From positions 36,521 to 100,520 of the forward strand of contig JANQJU010000048.1 in the NCBI GenBank assembly GCA_028281495.1: 64,000 bases of DNA, read 5' to 3'. A model generated the notes under the pieces. That model searched no databases. It worked only from the letters and a program-made list of their open reading frames with translations, and was not told where the DNA came from. Shown piece by piece: positions 28,786 to 39,070 of the stretch (positions are counted from its first letter, which is position 1; each line of letters starts with the position of its first letter). This DNA comes from SAR324 cluster bacterium (GTDB lineage Bacteria > SAR324 > NAC60-12). Made by a program: the position numbers and the translations under genes.

Positions 28786-29655
28786 ATGGCATTTGAAAGT
28801 AAAGTCGCCATCGTTCATGTGAACCAGAGTGAAACCTTCCGGTTTCAGGGAACCATTCAAAAGTATTGCGTTGGATTTTCAAAATTCTTTTTCAAATTTC
28901 CAAAAGGCAAAAAGCATAAGCTTTCGGAGCTGAGCCTGAATTTACAACCGAAATTGAATGGTAGCGAGTTGACCGTTACCGTCGATGCCAAATTCAAAAA
29001 CGACAAAGGGGACACACTCGATAACAGTTCTTATGTGCATGTGGTTGCTATCGTGATGACCGATTTTGGAGGGGATTCGGTAGGGATGCAAAACGTGTAC
29101 GGCGTCAATCAAGACAACTCACAACAAGTCGAAGTGTATGGGCCATCCCAATACGGAGAAGGTTTGTTTGTTTCCGGATTCAATTTCGATTTTGGGGAGG
29201 GAAACCACAAATTTTATCGAGTCCTCACGGCCGCCTATGAAGGCGCCCGTGACGCTCGTGCTTTGACGGTGTTAGGGACGGCTCAAACCGAAAATGACCA
29301 TGACGAAATCAACGACAAGGGAACCATTGATGCGGGGTTTCTCAATGCTCCTGAAACAGCTCAATATTTTGGAGTGGTCAATTTGGGATCCTTTCACTTC
29401 AACAGCAATGTCCTCATCAATGACCTTCCAGCAGGCTTTGATTGGAAATATGGGATGTTGGTGGTTGGTGACTTCAAAGTCGGTACGGATAAAAACGACC
29501 GGCAAATCAATTCTATGATTGTGGGGGCCGACTACACATTCTCGGGAAACACCCTCACGCTGACTTTGGTGGGGGCATGGTGCACCCCCGGGAACAACGA
29601 CAACGCTTACAGCACCGTTTCCTTATATGCATTCGCTCCCGCCCTCACCGCCTGA
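28786..29655 (+). CDS. Small RHS-partner protein H3, three-fold beta repeat
   Basis: 289 residues, start supported by AGGAGG. Homologue of H1 and H2. The three repeat units start at about CVGFSKFFFKF, LFVSGFNFDFG and LVVGDFKVGTD. Shared landmarks with H1 are YGEGLF, INAGF/IDAGF, and an ending of VSLYAFAPAL. There is no signal peptide. It lies between the propeller gene and RHS2, in the same relation to RHS2 as H1 to RHS1. H1 and H3 are closer to each other than to H2, which agrees with co-evolution with RHS partners. Confidence 0.83.
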   Translation: MAFESKVAIVHVNQSETFRFQGTIQKYCVGFSKFFFKFPKGKKHKLSELSLNLQPKLNGSELTVTVDAKFKNDKGDTLDNSSYVHVVAIVMTDFGGDSVGMQNVYGVNQDNSQQVEVYGPSQYGEGLFVSGFNFDFGEGNHKFYRVLTAAYEGARDARALTVLGTAQTENDHDEINDKGTIDAGFLNAPETAQYFGVVNLGSFHFNSNVLINDLPAGFDWKYGMLVVGDFKVGTDKNDRQINSMIVGADYTFSGNTLTLTLVGAWCTPGNNDNAYSTVSLYAFAPALTA

Positions 29656-29709
29656 AGTCAAAACAACGGTATTTGGGAACTTTTTCAACCGGAAAACTAG
29701 GAGTTTCTT

Positions 29710-32700
29710 ATGAGCAATCAGCCCAATATTCCAGCAATTCGCGGATTTCAGATGAGTGAAGAATCCATTGGCAATCTGACTTCTAGCGTTAACCTGTTTC
29801 GAGGGGATGTCAATTACTCCCAAGACCTCATCACCTTGCCCGGTCGCATGCCCAACCAAGGGTTGGATATAAAAATTTCGGCAATGCTACAAAGCAATGT
29901 TTACGAAGACGCCACCACGTGGAATCGAGACAAGCCCACAGGAATCTTGGGTTTGGGGTGGGACCTCCCCATCACTCAGATCACAGTCGAAAATACAGAG
30001 TCTCCGTGTAGTGACAACTGGCAGTATATTTATTCGGAAGGCTCCCCCAATCCGCTTTATCGCAACCCGGTTCCCCCCTTTTTATTTGAAGTCGACCCTG
30101 CGGTGAGTTCGGAACTCGTGAGTGGTGGCCCAGTTCCACCGGCATTGGTCACAGAATTTGGGGCATATGGCCTTCCATTGAGTCTCCAAGCTATCAGCAC
30201 TCAAGAGGGCGATCATTGGGAAATTGCCGATCCCCAATACCAACAACAATTCACCTTGAAGCTCTCTGGTACGACGGATGGTTCGTTATCCGCTTACGAT
30301 GGAGGGCAATCCTTTCAGTTGCAAAATTTCCAGTTCTGGAAGGTGTTGTATTATCCCCTCTTCGAACGATGGGTGGTGATCAAAGAAGATGGTTCCATTT
30401 TATCATTGGGTGGACTTTCGACACCGACTTCCCAAGGTTATCAAACATCGCAAGGAAACAGCATCGTTTGGGGTGTTCGTTGGATTTCTGAAGCCGGAGT
30501 CCCGCTGTGGTCTGGCTCTAGTGTGAACAATGAAAACCGCATGCAACAACAATTTGCCAAAGGGTGGGCTTTGTGCCGCGTGACTGACCCGTGGGGAGAC
30601 GCCGTGCAGTACCACTACAACGGCTGGGACCGAGACGACTCCGGCTTGATCCCGATTGTGGAACAAAAAGTCGGAACTGAAGGATTGCCTTACACCAAGG
30701 CCCTTTACCTCGCAGAATTGACCGACGTTTTTGGCCAAACTGTTTCGTTCACTTATCAGGACAAAATTTTTGACAACACCCGACCTGAAGCCCCGAAAGA
30801 ATACTTGGACCCTCACAAAGACATTCCCGACAACACCCCCAATGCCTTTCAGGATCGATACCAGACCTATTACCTCGACTCATTGGAAGTCCACAGTGCT
30901 CAAAAATCTTTGTTGTTCCGTATTCATTTTGGCTACGACGTGTCTCCAAACGAACCGTTTCCCGCCTTAGCCAATGTGAATCATTATTCTGGCTTTCTGC
31001 AAGGAGCGACCTACAAACGCTTTCTGACATCGATCACGACCACCTATCCCAATGGGAATCCGCTTCCTGGCCTCAGATTCCGTTATTATTTGGATTCCAA
31101 TAACATGGAAGAGAATCGAGGGGCGATTCAAAGCATCACCTATCCTGAAGGAAGTACGGGCGTGTATCGTTATCAGCAACAGGCACTCACCACTTGCGAA
31201 CGGACCCGCATGATTCGGCCTCCTGTCCAAGGCATCGGTTTGCAATCGCCACGCGTTTGGTTCGGAAACGATTATGCAGTCAATACTTGGTGCAATGCGG
31301 TGAGTGGTAAACTTTCCCTCCAAGTTTTCACTTGGCTTGGAAGATGGGAAGCTTGGCAACTGGATCCAGACAATCCGTTGATCTTTGATGAGCCTTCGGG
31401 TTTGGATGCCTCCAGCGTGGATGTGATTGCAAGAGAAGATTTCTTTGCCCTAACTTTGAAAACGTCTTCTGGAACGCAAGCTTATGTTTTCCAGAAACGT
31501 AATGCCCAACCGGGTCAATGGGAATCCGCCACCATAGATAGCACCACCACCGCGCTGAATACCCCAACACTTCGCTACCCCAAAAACAATGAGGTCCAAT
31601 TTTTAGGAGGGGCCAACTTTTTACTAGGGACCTCCATGAATGAGGTTTCTGGCAACAACACCGGTGATGTGTTGACCTACCGGTGGACCACACGATCTTG
31701 GGAAAAACAGTCCATCTCCCTGGAAAACTACAGCTATTTTGCCGCCTCGAATGAGTACTATGTAGTGGCCGATGTCAAAGGCAATGTGGCTTTGCACTAT
31801 CTTGATAGCCAATTGCAATGGCACCTTGGAGATACCGTTCCGATTCCCGACTTAACTGCGACCAATATCGATCAAATCGCCTTAGTGCCTGGCGTCTCGT
31901 TTGTGGTCGCTACCAAACTCCTCCATGATGGATCCACCCGCAGCTACACCTATTTTATTTTACAATGGGGAGCCGATTACCGGTTCCAAGAGGAAACATC
32001 GTTCACCTTTTCAGATCCTATTGCCGAGTCTACACAAAATCCCACACCGTGGATTCCCCAAGTGGTGGGCAATTCCATGATTGGAAATGCAGGACACGTA
32101 CTCCGCTTCAACGGAAAAACGTGGCAGGAAAATTCGGCATTGGCTCCTACTCATGTGCCCGATACGGGAGACGAACTGCGTTTTGTCTATGGCCCCGATT
32201 ATGGCCTTCTGATTACAGTTTCCGAATCGGGCAATCCCCTGCCGAGTGCCAAGGTGGTGGGCTACGACCCCAACAGTGATTCGGTATCCGATTGGAAGCA
32301 GCAGGTCACTCAACCCGATCTCGAACCGACTTCATCGAGTTTTCAACAGATGACCGATTGGCCTTCTGCCGGAGGAGAAAACTTTCTGAACCTGAGCAAT
32401 CAGATTTACTTTCGAGGCAGTTCGAACCGATGGGAACAGGTGGTCTTGGGAGAACCCATGGCCAACTTGAAAGATCTCGTTAATGCCAATAGCGGAAGCA
32501 CGGTGTGGGAAATTGATAACCAATCGTTGATTAATGAATCCCCTGCCTTCATGGCCTTTGCGGTCAGAAAATCCACTTCTCCATCGGATTTTCATGTGGA
32601 GGTGGTCACTCTGAAAAATGGACAGTTTGAAAAAACCGCCGATGATATCGAGAATCAGAAGGTTTATGTGGACGGTTCCATTGGGGGAGATCCTGGAAGC

Positions 32701-35700
32701 GGTGTGAACCCTGGCGGCCCTCATGCTTTTGTTTCCTTTCTAGGGACTGCCCAGAACCTCGATTATGCCGACGAAATTTACCTCAACCGGTATGCTCAAA
32801 ATTCCATCCAAGGGGCCATGAAACACTATTCCGTGACCGGGCTGGATATTGACGACGGGTTTGGGTTGACATCCCCCACGATGTTTCAGTCCCATCCCAA
32901 TGACGCGGCGGCTTCTTCCGATGGTGAAGTGATCAATTACTTCAAAACCACGACGTATCCCGGAACCAACGATGCTTCTCGTCCTGTTTACGGTTATAAA
33001 ATAACGAACTACCTCAACGGACTGAAACTGACCGATCAGGACAATTACTATGACATGATGACCGGGATGCTCCTTTCTGAAACCAATTACAATGCCAACG
33101 GAGTCGCAGTCTCATCGACAACCAATGCTTGGAAGGTCTTTACCGAAGTCGCCGTTTCTGGCAACAACCCCGATTTAGGAAACCGTCTCCTGCACGGAGG
33201 GTGGATTTGTAATCCAGAGAAAACAAAGATGCAGGACAACGTCACCACGACCACCCTCAAGGAATATGTTCCTGATGGATTCACCGCTCCCTATTCCGGC
33301 CAGGTCTTGAAGAGGACCCAACAATTTGTCAATGCGGAAGGGGAAACCAACACGGTCACCATCCTCACCAGCTATGCTTATCAACATAATCCTGCGTGTG
33401 TGGTGTTGAACCTACTCAAACTCCGTGCTCAAACCACAGGGGTCTGGGCATCGGGTCGACAAACGGCTGTTCCGATTGCCGCATCAGCCAACACCTATCA
33501 AGGTTGGCCCTGCCGCTATGGTGCAGACGTTTTGATACCTGGCAAACGGGCAGTGTATGTCTGGAAAAATGGTCCCTTTTCGAATTTTGATTACACTGCC
33601 GATTCGTCCCATTCAATCTCACCAGACACCGTACAAAAAGGCTGGACCATTAAAAAAGTGGTCATGGAACGCTCGGACTTAGGATTGGTTGCAGAAACGG
33701 TGAATGCCTCTGGGATTCCCACATCCGTGCTGTTTTCCAAAGACCAAGCGTATCCAGTCGCGCAATTCCAAAATGCCTCGTTACGTCGCAATCAATGGAC
33801 TTACCTGAGCTTTGAAAATTACGAAACCCTCGATACCTGGACATTCGATGGAACCACCCTCGTGCCAGGAGATGCCCATATGGGAACGACCAGTCTCGGC
33901 ATGAACAACGGCGCTTGTGCTTCGGTTTCGCTTGACGCCCAAGGGCATCAAGCCACCTACGTTTTAGGATTTTGGGTGAAAACGCCTACCGACTATCAAA
34001 TCGAAGATTCCAACGGATTCACTGTCCGCATCCTGCTGAAAGGGATGCCCCATGGCTCCCAGCAAATCCCTTTCCCTGAAACGCAAGGAGACTGGGTCTA
34101 CCAAACTTTGGGCATTCCGTTGCCATTCGGTGGAGAGGGCCTCGTTCTTGAGGTAGAAGCCGTGAATCAAGCTTCGCAGCAAATCCTACTCGATAACGTC
34201 TTTGTCGGACCGTTGGCAGGGAACCTCACCTCAAGGACCTTCGACCTCACCACTCGGCAATGGGTGGCATCGATGGCCTCCAACGGACAAACCACACGTA
34301 CTGTTTACGATTGCTATGAAAAGGAATTGATGACCGTAGGCCCCGGGGAACACGTGAAAGAATTTTCGCAAAGCTTTCTCTCACGCCAAGGCAATCAAGA
34401 AGACGTGTTTGACGTTGACAGTCCGAATGTGGAATGGCTGATCCATCCTGCAATGGGTGGCACGGTGGTGCGATTCAACGATGGCAACCGTTGGAAACAA
34501 ATGTGGCAAACCTCCGGTGATGCCTCGGATTGGACCGTGAATGGTAATTATCTGGTACACTCCAGCGCCACCTCCGACACCTTGACCTGGACAGGGAAAA
34601 TCCCGGAAGGTGCACAAAACCTAGCCTTGTATTTTGAAGTGATCCCTCAGGGGTCGCTCAACACTGCCATTTGCTTGTCTTTTTCAGAGAGCTATCAAAT
34701 CCAGTATGCTCCAGAAGAGGGTTGGTCTTTTCTCGCGGCGGGGAGTGTTTCCCTGCAAGCCCCTTTGGCCAATCCGCCTGATATGGCCCACCAATGGCTA
34801 CTGATGGTCTCCGAAAATCAAGTGATCTTTACTGGGAATGGACAGTTGTTGTTCAGCCTGCAAGGAGAGTGGGAGCCGGATCAACCTCTGCAAATTGACA
34901 CAGGCGATAATGTGCTTTTCTTTTCCAATCTCACCACCCTATTCGATGCTCGCATGGGATTGACTTACCAAGATGCAGCAAATCGAGACCGTCAAACCCA
35001 GCAACTCCAAGAGGCGGATGGCAATGTTGCTGTTGTGATGGAAACCATCTTCGATGTGATGGATCAACAAGTTGCCGCCACACTCAGTGCACCATCCAAC
35101 TTCGGACAAGATCGAGAGTTGCCCTTATTCATGTACCGTCCTCACTTTGCTGAAGTCACCCACTTCCTAGAAAATATGGCCTCGACTTGGTTGCTCCAGG
35201 GAGATGTGGCTGATTATTATCGAGGGGAAGAAATCGATGGTTTCGTGGTACCGGACGCTGAAGGGTACCCATACAGTGGATCTCGTTATCACGCGGAACC
35301 CACTCCGCGCATGCTGGAACAAGGGGTGGCAGGCAAACCCTATGCGATCCACGATATTCAAGCCACCACTCTTGAACAACGACAAACCACACAATATGCT
35401 TACTCCAACAACCAAGATTCCGATGAAACTCCAGCCGATTTCTTGGTCAACCAAGTGATTTCCCCCACAAAAAATAGAAGTGGACAATGGGTGGATAAAA
35501 TCTCCCAAGTCATTGGAACCAACCTACTCACAGAAGTAGGAGACACTGCCTCGCAAACCAAAAAAATCAACACCTATTCGGAGTCGGATTTAGGAAGTAC
35601 CAACACCAACGTCATGCAAATGCCGAACTATTTTACTGCAAGCCCCCAGTCCGATTCGTCTCAATATGTGCAAACCAGTGAAAGCAATCCCCTACGGCAG

Positions 35701-38160
35701 CTCGTCCGCTTGAAAAGCCCTGATACCGGAACCACGGAATTTATCTATGACAATGCTGGTCGTCTACGCTTCACCCAAGCCACTTTAAACAAAGAGGAAT
35801 TCGGTTTCAGTTACAATAAATACGACTCGCTAGGACGTTTGATCGAACGAGGATGGTTGAATCAAAGTTGGGATCCGGAAGTGTTAACAATCAAAGCACT
35901 TCAACGAAACTGGCCCACTCCTGCCCAAAAACCCGATATCATCCAAACCTTAGCCTATGATGGGGATGGCAACGATCCGAATGCAATTGGTCAACAAATC
36001 CAGGTGATCACGAACAATCTGGCTCCACAATCCAATCCGGGTGCAGGAGACGTGACGTGTGTGGAAACGTTTGGTTACGATACTTCAGGAAATGTGTGCT
36101 CCACGGCGACCGTGCTTTCCGGATCCGTCGAACAACGGGGGATCATTCAATATGCCTACAATAACCTCGGCGAACCCACTCAAGTGAACTATTCCGAAGG
36201 CAGCCCATTGCGTCAGGTGCATTACACCTATGATGCTTTAGGACGCATGACGGGAATTGGGACTTCGGCTCAACAGAAATATGATTTGGCAAAGTACGTT
36301 TACTCCTGTGAAGGCAACGTCAATGCAGAAATCTTGAACGGTGGGACCCTGACCACCTATTACACCACCAATGCTCCGGGTTGGACCACATCCATTCGAT
36401 CCCTCCCCCAGAATACTTCCATTCCCTGCTTCGCCTTGGAATACGAATACTATGCTGATTCTTCGGTTTCTAAGGTATCGGAACGGTTTGAGCTTGGAGA
36501 GGAGCCATTCAACGATGAAGCGACCTACCTCTGTAGCTACGATGCCGGGCTACAACTGGTAAAAATGGTTTCAGAACAAGACGATACCAATGGTCAACAC
36601 ATCGAACTTTACGATGCCAATGGCAATATTTGGAAACAAACCGTCAACCAATCTCCCATTGAATTCAGTTATGCTCCCGGCTCCAATCGGGTGAGTCAGG
36701 TTCGCGTAGGCGAGATGACATCCACCGACTTTGCGTTTAGTGGAAATGGGTTTATCACGCAAGCGCCGGTGTTGTCTGATTTAAACCGAGTCCGAAGCCT
36801 GGAATACAACCCCTGCTTAAACTTAACCACGAACGTGACCCTTTTTGGGAGTCCAACCGTTCCAACCGTTCCAACCGTTCAAGTCCGTTCATCGTATGGC
36901 AATAAGGGGTATCGCGTCTGTAAACAAACCACTGGAGAACAAGAAGCCACGAGTTGTTTTTTCTATGGAGTGAGTTCTCGTCCCTTAGTGATGATGCGCG
37001 ATGGCGAATGGTCGGCTTATGTTTATGGGCCAACCGGCTTGGTAGCCTGTGTTCAGGATCAAGTCTACCTTCCCCTCAAAGACAATGTGGAGACCGTGCG
37101 TGCGGTGCTCGACGCTTCGAATCGACCCGTCGCTCGATACGACTATCTGCCCTTTGGTGCCCTCAAAACCTCTCGTGGGACCAAGCCCGATATCCTGCCA
37201 TTCCGTTTCACGAGTCAGGTATGGGATGGCGAAGTGGAACTCTACCAATTCAACGCACGCACCTACGATCCGCAACTGCAACGCTTCATGGGACCGGATC
37301 CGGCTCTTCAATTTCCCAGTCCCTATCTTTATGCGGGCAATAATCCGTTGAATATGGTGGACCCCACGGGAGCCTCTTCTGGCTGGGTTAAATTCGGAGA
37401 CGTGTTGTTGTCGGTAGGTTTGATCGTAGCAGGGGTTTTACTGGCACCAGAAAGCGGGGGTGCTTCGGTCGCAGTCGCAGGAGAGGGAATCGCTGAAGTG
37501 GCGACCGCTGAGGTCAGTGCTGGCGTTGCAGTGGCCGCAACAACAGCAGAAACCGGAGAAACCGTCGCTTCGGCACTGGACACCGTATTCAACGTTGTAA
37601 AAAAAGTCCAAAAGGCGACTTCGGAAACCCTCAAAGCAGCAGGTTTTGCAGGAGCAAAATATACCCTCACCAGTGGTGACGATTTTTCGGAAACCGGATT
37701 TTTGAAAGCTGTTGGCATCGGTGCATTGGAAACGACCGTCGGTACCGTATTCGGAGAACTTGCGTCGGGGTTGGAAAGTCAGTTGATCACACGAATCCCT
37801 GAAGGGTGGAGTGGTAACAAAAAAGCGGCCGCCTTGGTCTCGATCAAAGGAGCGTCCGAGTCTTTTGTGAGTGTCTCGACTGGAATCATCATGAACGGAG
37901 TGCAAGGGCAACCGTGGAACGAAGGCTTGCTCAAATCGGCCACGCTCTCATTCGCATCAGGTTCAGTTAGTCAAGTCGGGGATTTGGCACAACAGACCGC
38001 TTGGGGCAATCCTGTCTACAATAAGCTGGAATCCGCAAAGAAAACAGCCAAAGAGACAGCCAAGCAAAAAGCAGTACAAACCGGAAATGCGGTTGTTTCC
38101 AAAATCTCTGATTTGTCTCAGTACAAGCAACAGAGATCTCCCTACCCGCTGTCAGATTGA
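29710..38160 (+). CDS. Giant SpvB/TcB-like RHS-repeat protein, RHS2
   Basis: 2,816 residues, paralogue of RHS1 with the same start context (TAGGAGTTTC) and domain order. The first 2,550 residues are roughly 80 percent identical by eye. RHS core landmarks are FNARTYDPQLQRFMGPDP and NPLNMVDPTGASSGW near 2550. The 265-residue tail is clearly less alike. After a shared KFGDxLLSV it has an alanine/valine-rich, membrane- or glycine-zipper-like stretch (about 2565-2610), then GFAGAKYTLTSGDDFSE, which RHS1 also has in altered form, then a Lys/Ala-rich end. A 9-bp triplication gives PTVPTVPTV. There is no signal peptide. The next gene, on the opposite strand, is DUF2887, so no immunity gene follows. 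Confidence 0.88.
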   Translation: MSNQPNIPAIRGFQMSEESIGNLTSSVNLFRGDVNYSQDLITLPGRMPNQGLDIKISAMLQSNVYEDATTWNRDKPTGILGLGWDLPITQITVENTESPCSDNWQYIYSEGSPNPLYRNPVPPFLFEVDPAVSSELVSGGPVPPALVTEFGAYGLPLSLQAISTQEGDHWEIADPQYQQQFTLKLSGTTDGSLSAYDGGQSFQLQNFQFWKVLYYPLFERWVVIKEDGSILSLGGLSTPTSQGYQTSQGNSIVWGVRWISEAGVPLWSGSSVNNENRMQQQFAKGWALCRVTDPWGDAVQYHYNGWDRDDSGLIPIVEQKVGTEGLPYTKALYLAELTDVFGQTVSFTYQDKIFDNTRPEAPKEYLDPHKDIPDNTPNAFQDRYQTYYLDSLEVHSAQKSLLFRIHFGYDVSPNEPFPALANVNHYSGFLQGATYKRFLTSITTTYPNGNPLPGLRFRYYLDSNNMEENRGAIQSITYPEGSTGVYRYQQQALTTCERTRMIRPPVQGIGLQSPRVWFGNDYAVNTWCNAVSGKLSLQVFTWLGRWEAWQLDPDNPLIFDEPSGLDASSVDVIAREDFFALTLKTSSGTQAYVFQKRNAQPGQWESATIDSTTTALNTPTLRYPKNNEVQFLGGANFLLGTSMNEVSGNNTGDVLTYRWTTRSWEKQSISLENYSYFAASNEYYVVADVKGNVALHYLDSQLQWHLGDTVPIPDLTATNIDQIALVPGVSFVVATKLLHDGSTRSYTYFILQWGADYRFQEETSFTFSDPIAESTQNPTPWIPQVVGNSMIGNAGHVLRFNGKTWQENSALAPTHVPDTGDELRFVYGPDYGLLITVSESGNPLPSAKVVGYDPNSDSVSDWKQQVTQPDLEPTSSSFQQMTDWPSAGGENFLNLSNQIYFRGSSNRWEQVVLGEPMANLKDLVNANSGSTVWEIDNQSLINESPAFMAFAVRKSTSPSDFHVEVVTLKNGQFEKTADDIENQKVYVDGSIGGDPGSGVNPGGPHAFVSFLGTAQNLDYADEIYLNRYAQNSIQGAMKHYSVTGLDIDDGFGLTSPTMFQSHPNDAAASSDGEVINYFKTTTYPGTNDASRPVYGYKITNYLNGLKLTDQDNYYDMMTGMLLSETNYNANGVAVSSTTNAWKVFTEVAVSGNNPDLGNRLLHGGWICNPEKTKMQDNVTTTTLKEYVPDGFTAPYSGQVLKRTQQFVNAEGETNTVTILTSYAYQHNPACVVLNLLKLRAQTTGVWASGRQTAVPIAASANTYQGWPCRYGADVLIPGKRAVYVWKNGPFSNFDYTADSSHSISPDTVQKGWTIKKVVMERSDLGLVAETVNASGIPTSVLFSKDQAYPVAQFQNASLRRNQWTYLSFENYETLDTWTFDGTTLVPGDAHMGTTSLGMNNGACASVSLDAQGHQATYVLGFWVKTPTDYQIEDSNGFTVRILLKGMPHGSQQIPFPETQGDWVYQTLGIPLPFGGEGLVLEVEAVNQASQQILLDNVFVGPLAGNLTSRTFDLTTRQWVASMASNGQTTRTVYDCYEKELMTVGPGEHVKEFSQSFLSRQGNQEDVFDVDSPNVEWLIHPAMGGTVVRFNDGNRWKQMWQTSGDASDWTVNGNYLVHSSATSDTLTWTGKIPEGAQNLALYFEVIPQGSLNTAICLSFSESYQIQYAPEEGWSFLAAGSVSLQAPLANPPDMAHQWLLMVSENQVIFTGNGQLLFSLQGEWEPDQPLQIDTGDNVLFFSNLTTLFDARMGLTYQDAANRDRQTQQLQEADGNVAVVMETIFDVMDQQVAATLSAPSNFGQDRELPLFMYRPHFAEVTHFLENMASTWLLQGDVADYYRGEEIDGFVVPDAEGYPYSGSRYHAEPTPRMLEQGVAGKPYAIHDIQATTLEQRQTTQYAYSNNQDSDETPADFLVNQVISPTKNRSGQWVDKISQVIGTNLLTEVGDTASQTKKINTYSESDLGSTNTNVMQMPNYFTASPQSDSSQYVQTSESNPLRQLVRLKSPDTGTTEFIYDNAGRLRFTQATLNKEEFGFSYNKYDSLGRLIERGWLNQSWDPEVLTIKALQRNWPTPAQKPDIIQTLAYDGDGNDPNAIGQQIQVITNNLAPQSNPGAGDVTCVETFGYDTSGNVCSTATVLSGSVEQRGIIQYAYNNLGEPTQVNYSEGSPLRQVHYTYDALGRMTGIGTSAQQKYDLAKYVYSCEGNVNAEILNGGTLTTYYTTNAPGWTTSIRSLPQNTSIPCFALEYEYYADSSVSKVSERFELGEEPFNDEATYLCSYDAGLQLVKMVSEQDDTNGQHIELYDANGNIWKQTVNQSPIEFSYAPGSNRVSQVRVGEMTSTDFAFSGNGFITQAPVLSDLNRVRSLEYNPCLNLTTNVTLFGSPTVPTVPTVQVRSSYGNKGYRVCKQTTGEQEATSCFFYGVSSRPLVMMRDGEWSAYVYGPTGLVACVQDQVYLPLKDNVETVRAVLDASNRPVARYDYLPFGALKTSRGTKPDILPFRFTSQVWDGEVELYQFNARTYDPQLQRFMGPDPALQFPSPYLYAGNNPLNMVDPTGASSGWVKFGDVLLSVGLIVAGVLLAPESGGASVAVAGEGIAEVATAEVSAGVAVAATTAETGETVASALDTVFNVVKKVQKATSETLKAAGFAGAKYTLTSGDDFSETGFLKAVGIGALETTVGTVFGELASGLESQLITRIPEGWSGNKKAAALVSIKGASESFVSVSTGIIMNGVQGQPWNEGLLKSATLSFASGSVSQVGDLAQQTAWGNPVYNKLESAKKTAKETAKQKAVQTGNAVVSKISDLSQYKQQRSPYPLSD
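36852..36878 (+). repeat. 9-bp unit repeated three times inside RHS2
   Basis: TCCAACCGT occurs three times in a row, giving PTVPTVPTV. RHS1 has a single corresponding segment at this place (GNETVQVRSS), so the expansion arose after the paralogues split. Confidence 0.9.
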
Positions 38161-38185
38161 AGCTGAACGACACACAAAGAGAATC

Positions 38186-39070
38186 TTATTTATGGGGTTT
38201 CAAGTCCTCATACATTGCCTTTAGTTCATTCAGAGAATGAGCTTTCAATTCCGATTTGGGGGTCATCGGCACCCCCAAAAACTCTTGAGCGGTTCGGATT
38301 TTCCCAATCCATTCTCCGATTTTCTCCCCTCGTTTCTCCCCGATTTCGATCCCAATTTTCTTGCCAATTCTTTCCCCTATCGCAATGCCTTGTTTTTCCC
38401 CTATGGCGATGCCTTCCTGCTTGCCTTCTGCAGCATACTCCTTAGCAATTCGTGTGTTTTTCAATGCAGGCATTTGCAAAATTTCCATAATCGTCTCCTT
38501 TGATAATTTTTTGAATTTCTCTCCAATAGTGGAGATCAATAATTGTAACAAAGCCACCTCGGTCGTACTAGAAATTTGTGCTGCTTCGATTTGCTCTCGC
38601 CAGGCCTGTCCTTCTTGTCTCAGGGTTTGTTCATCCTCACAAAACAATGGTTTCAAGGCAGCCCAAGGTCCCAATTTCGGACCATATTGTTCTAAAAAAC
38701 TCCGTAAATAAATTTTTTCCAATTGATTCGGAGCGCGCACATCGACGGGGCTGTTGTCGAGGTCAAACTTCGTTTCTAAAAAGAGAAACACAATGATGAA
38801 AGGGACCTTCCATTTTTCTTTGAGACGCAACATTAAAACTTCATTGAAAGCACGATCATACAAATACGGATCTTGGTAGCCTTGAGCTTCCAAGAAAATA
38901 ATCGGATCGTTGGGATTAGAGGAACGGAAGACTCCATCGATCCGGTGGGTTGGGGTTTTTACGGATTCACTGGTAAAACGATATTCTTCGGGATTATCAA
39001 GCACGATCAGATCTCGAATCAGATTAGGCACTTGTTTAAAAAATTGATGAAAAAATGGATCAGTCAACAT
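38186..39070 (-). CDS. DUF2887 (Rpn/PD-(D/E)XK-related) protein
   Basis: 294 residues starting MLTDPFFHQFF with AAAGGA upstream. The family features are clear: N-terminal nuclease-like fold with HRIDGVF, IFLEAQGYQDP and YDRAFNEVLML, then a helical segment, then a low-complexity stretch of IAIGE/IGKKIGIEIGE repeats near 215-260 and a short Arg/Lys-rich end. These proteins are common in cyanobacteria and filamentous sulfur bacteria and are usually called putative transposase or recombination-promoting nucleases; the role is unproven. It is convergent with RHS2, with only 25 bases between stop codons. Confidence 0.88.
   Translation of the reverse strand: MLTDPFFHQFFKQVPNLIRDLIVLDNPEEYRFTSESVKTPTHRIDGVFRSSNPNDPIIFLEAQGYQDPYLYDRAFNEVLMLRLKEKWKVPFIIVFLFLETKFDLDNSPVDVRAPNQLEKIYLRSFLEQYGPKLGPWAALKPLFCEDEQTLRQEGQAWREQIEAAQISSTTEVALLQLLISTIGEKFKKLSKETIMEILQMPALKNTRIAKEYAAEGKQEGIAIGEKQGIAIGERIGKKIGIEIGEKRGEKIGEWIGKIRTAQEFLGVPMTPKSELKAHSLNELKAMYEDLKPHK

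Noticed and set aside
38215..38711. Several plus-strand ORFs opposite DUF2887
   Set aside because: Shadows of the minus-strand low-complexity IGE repeats.
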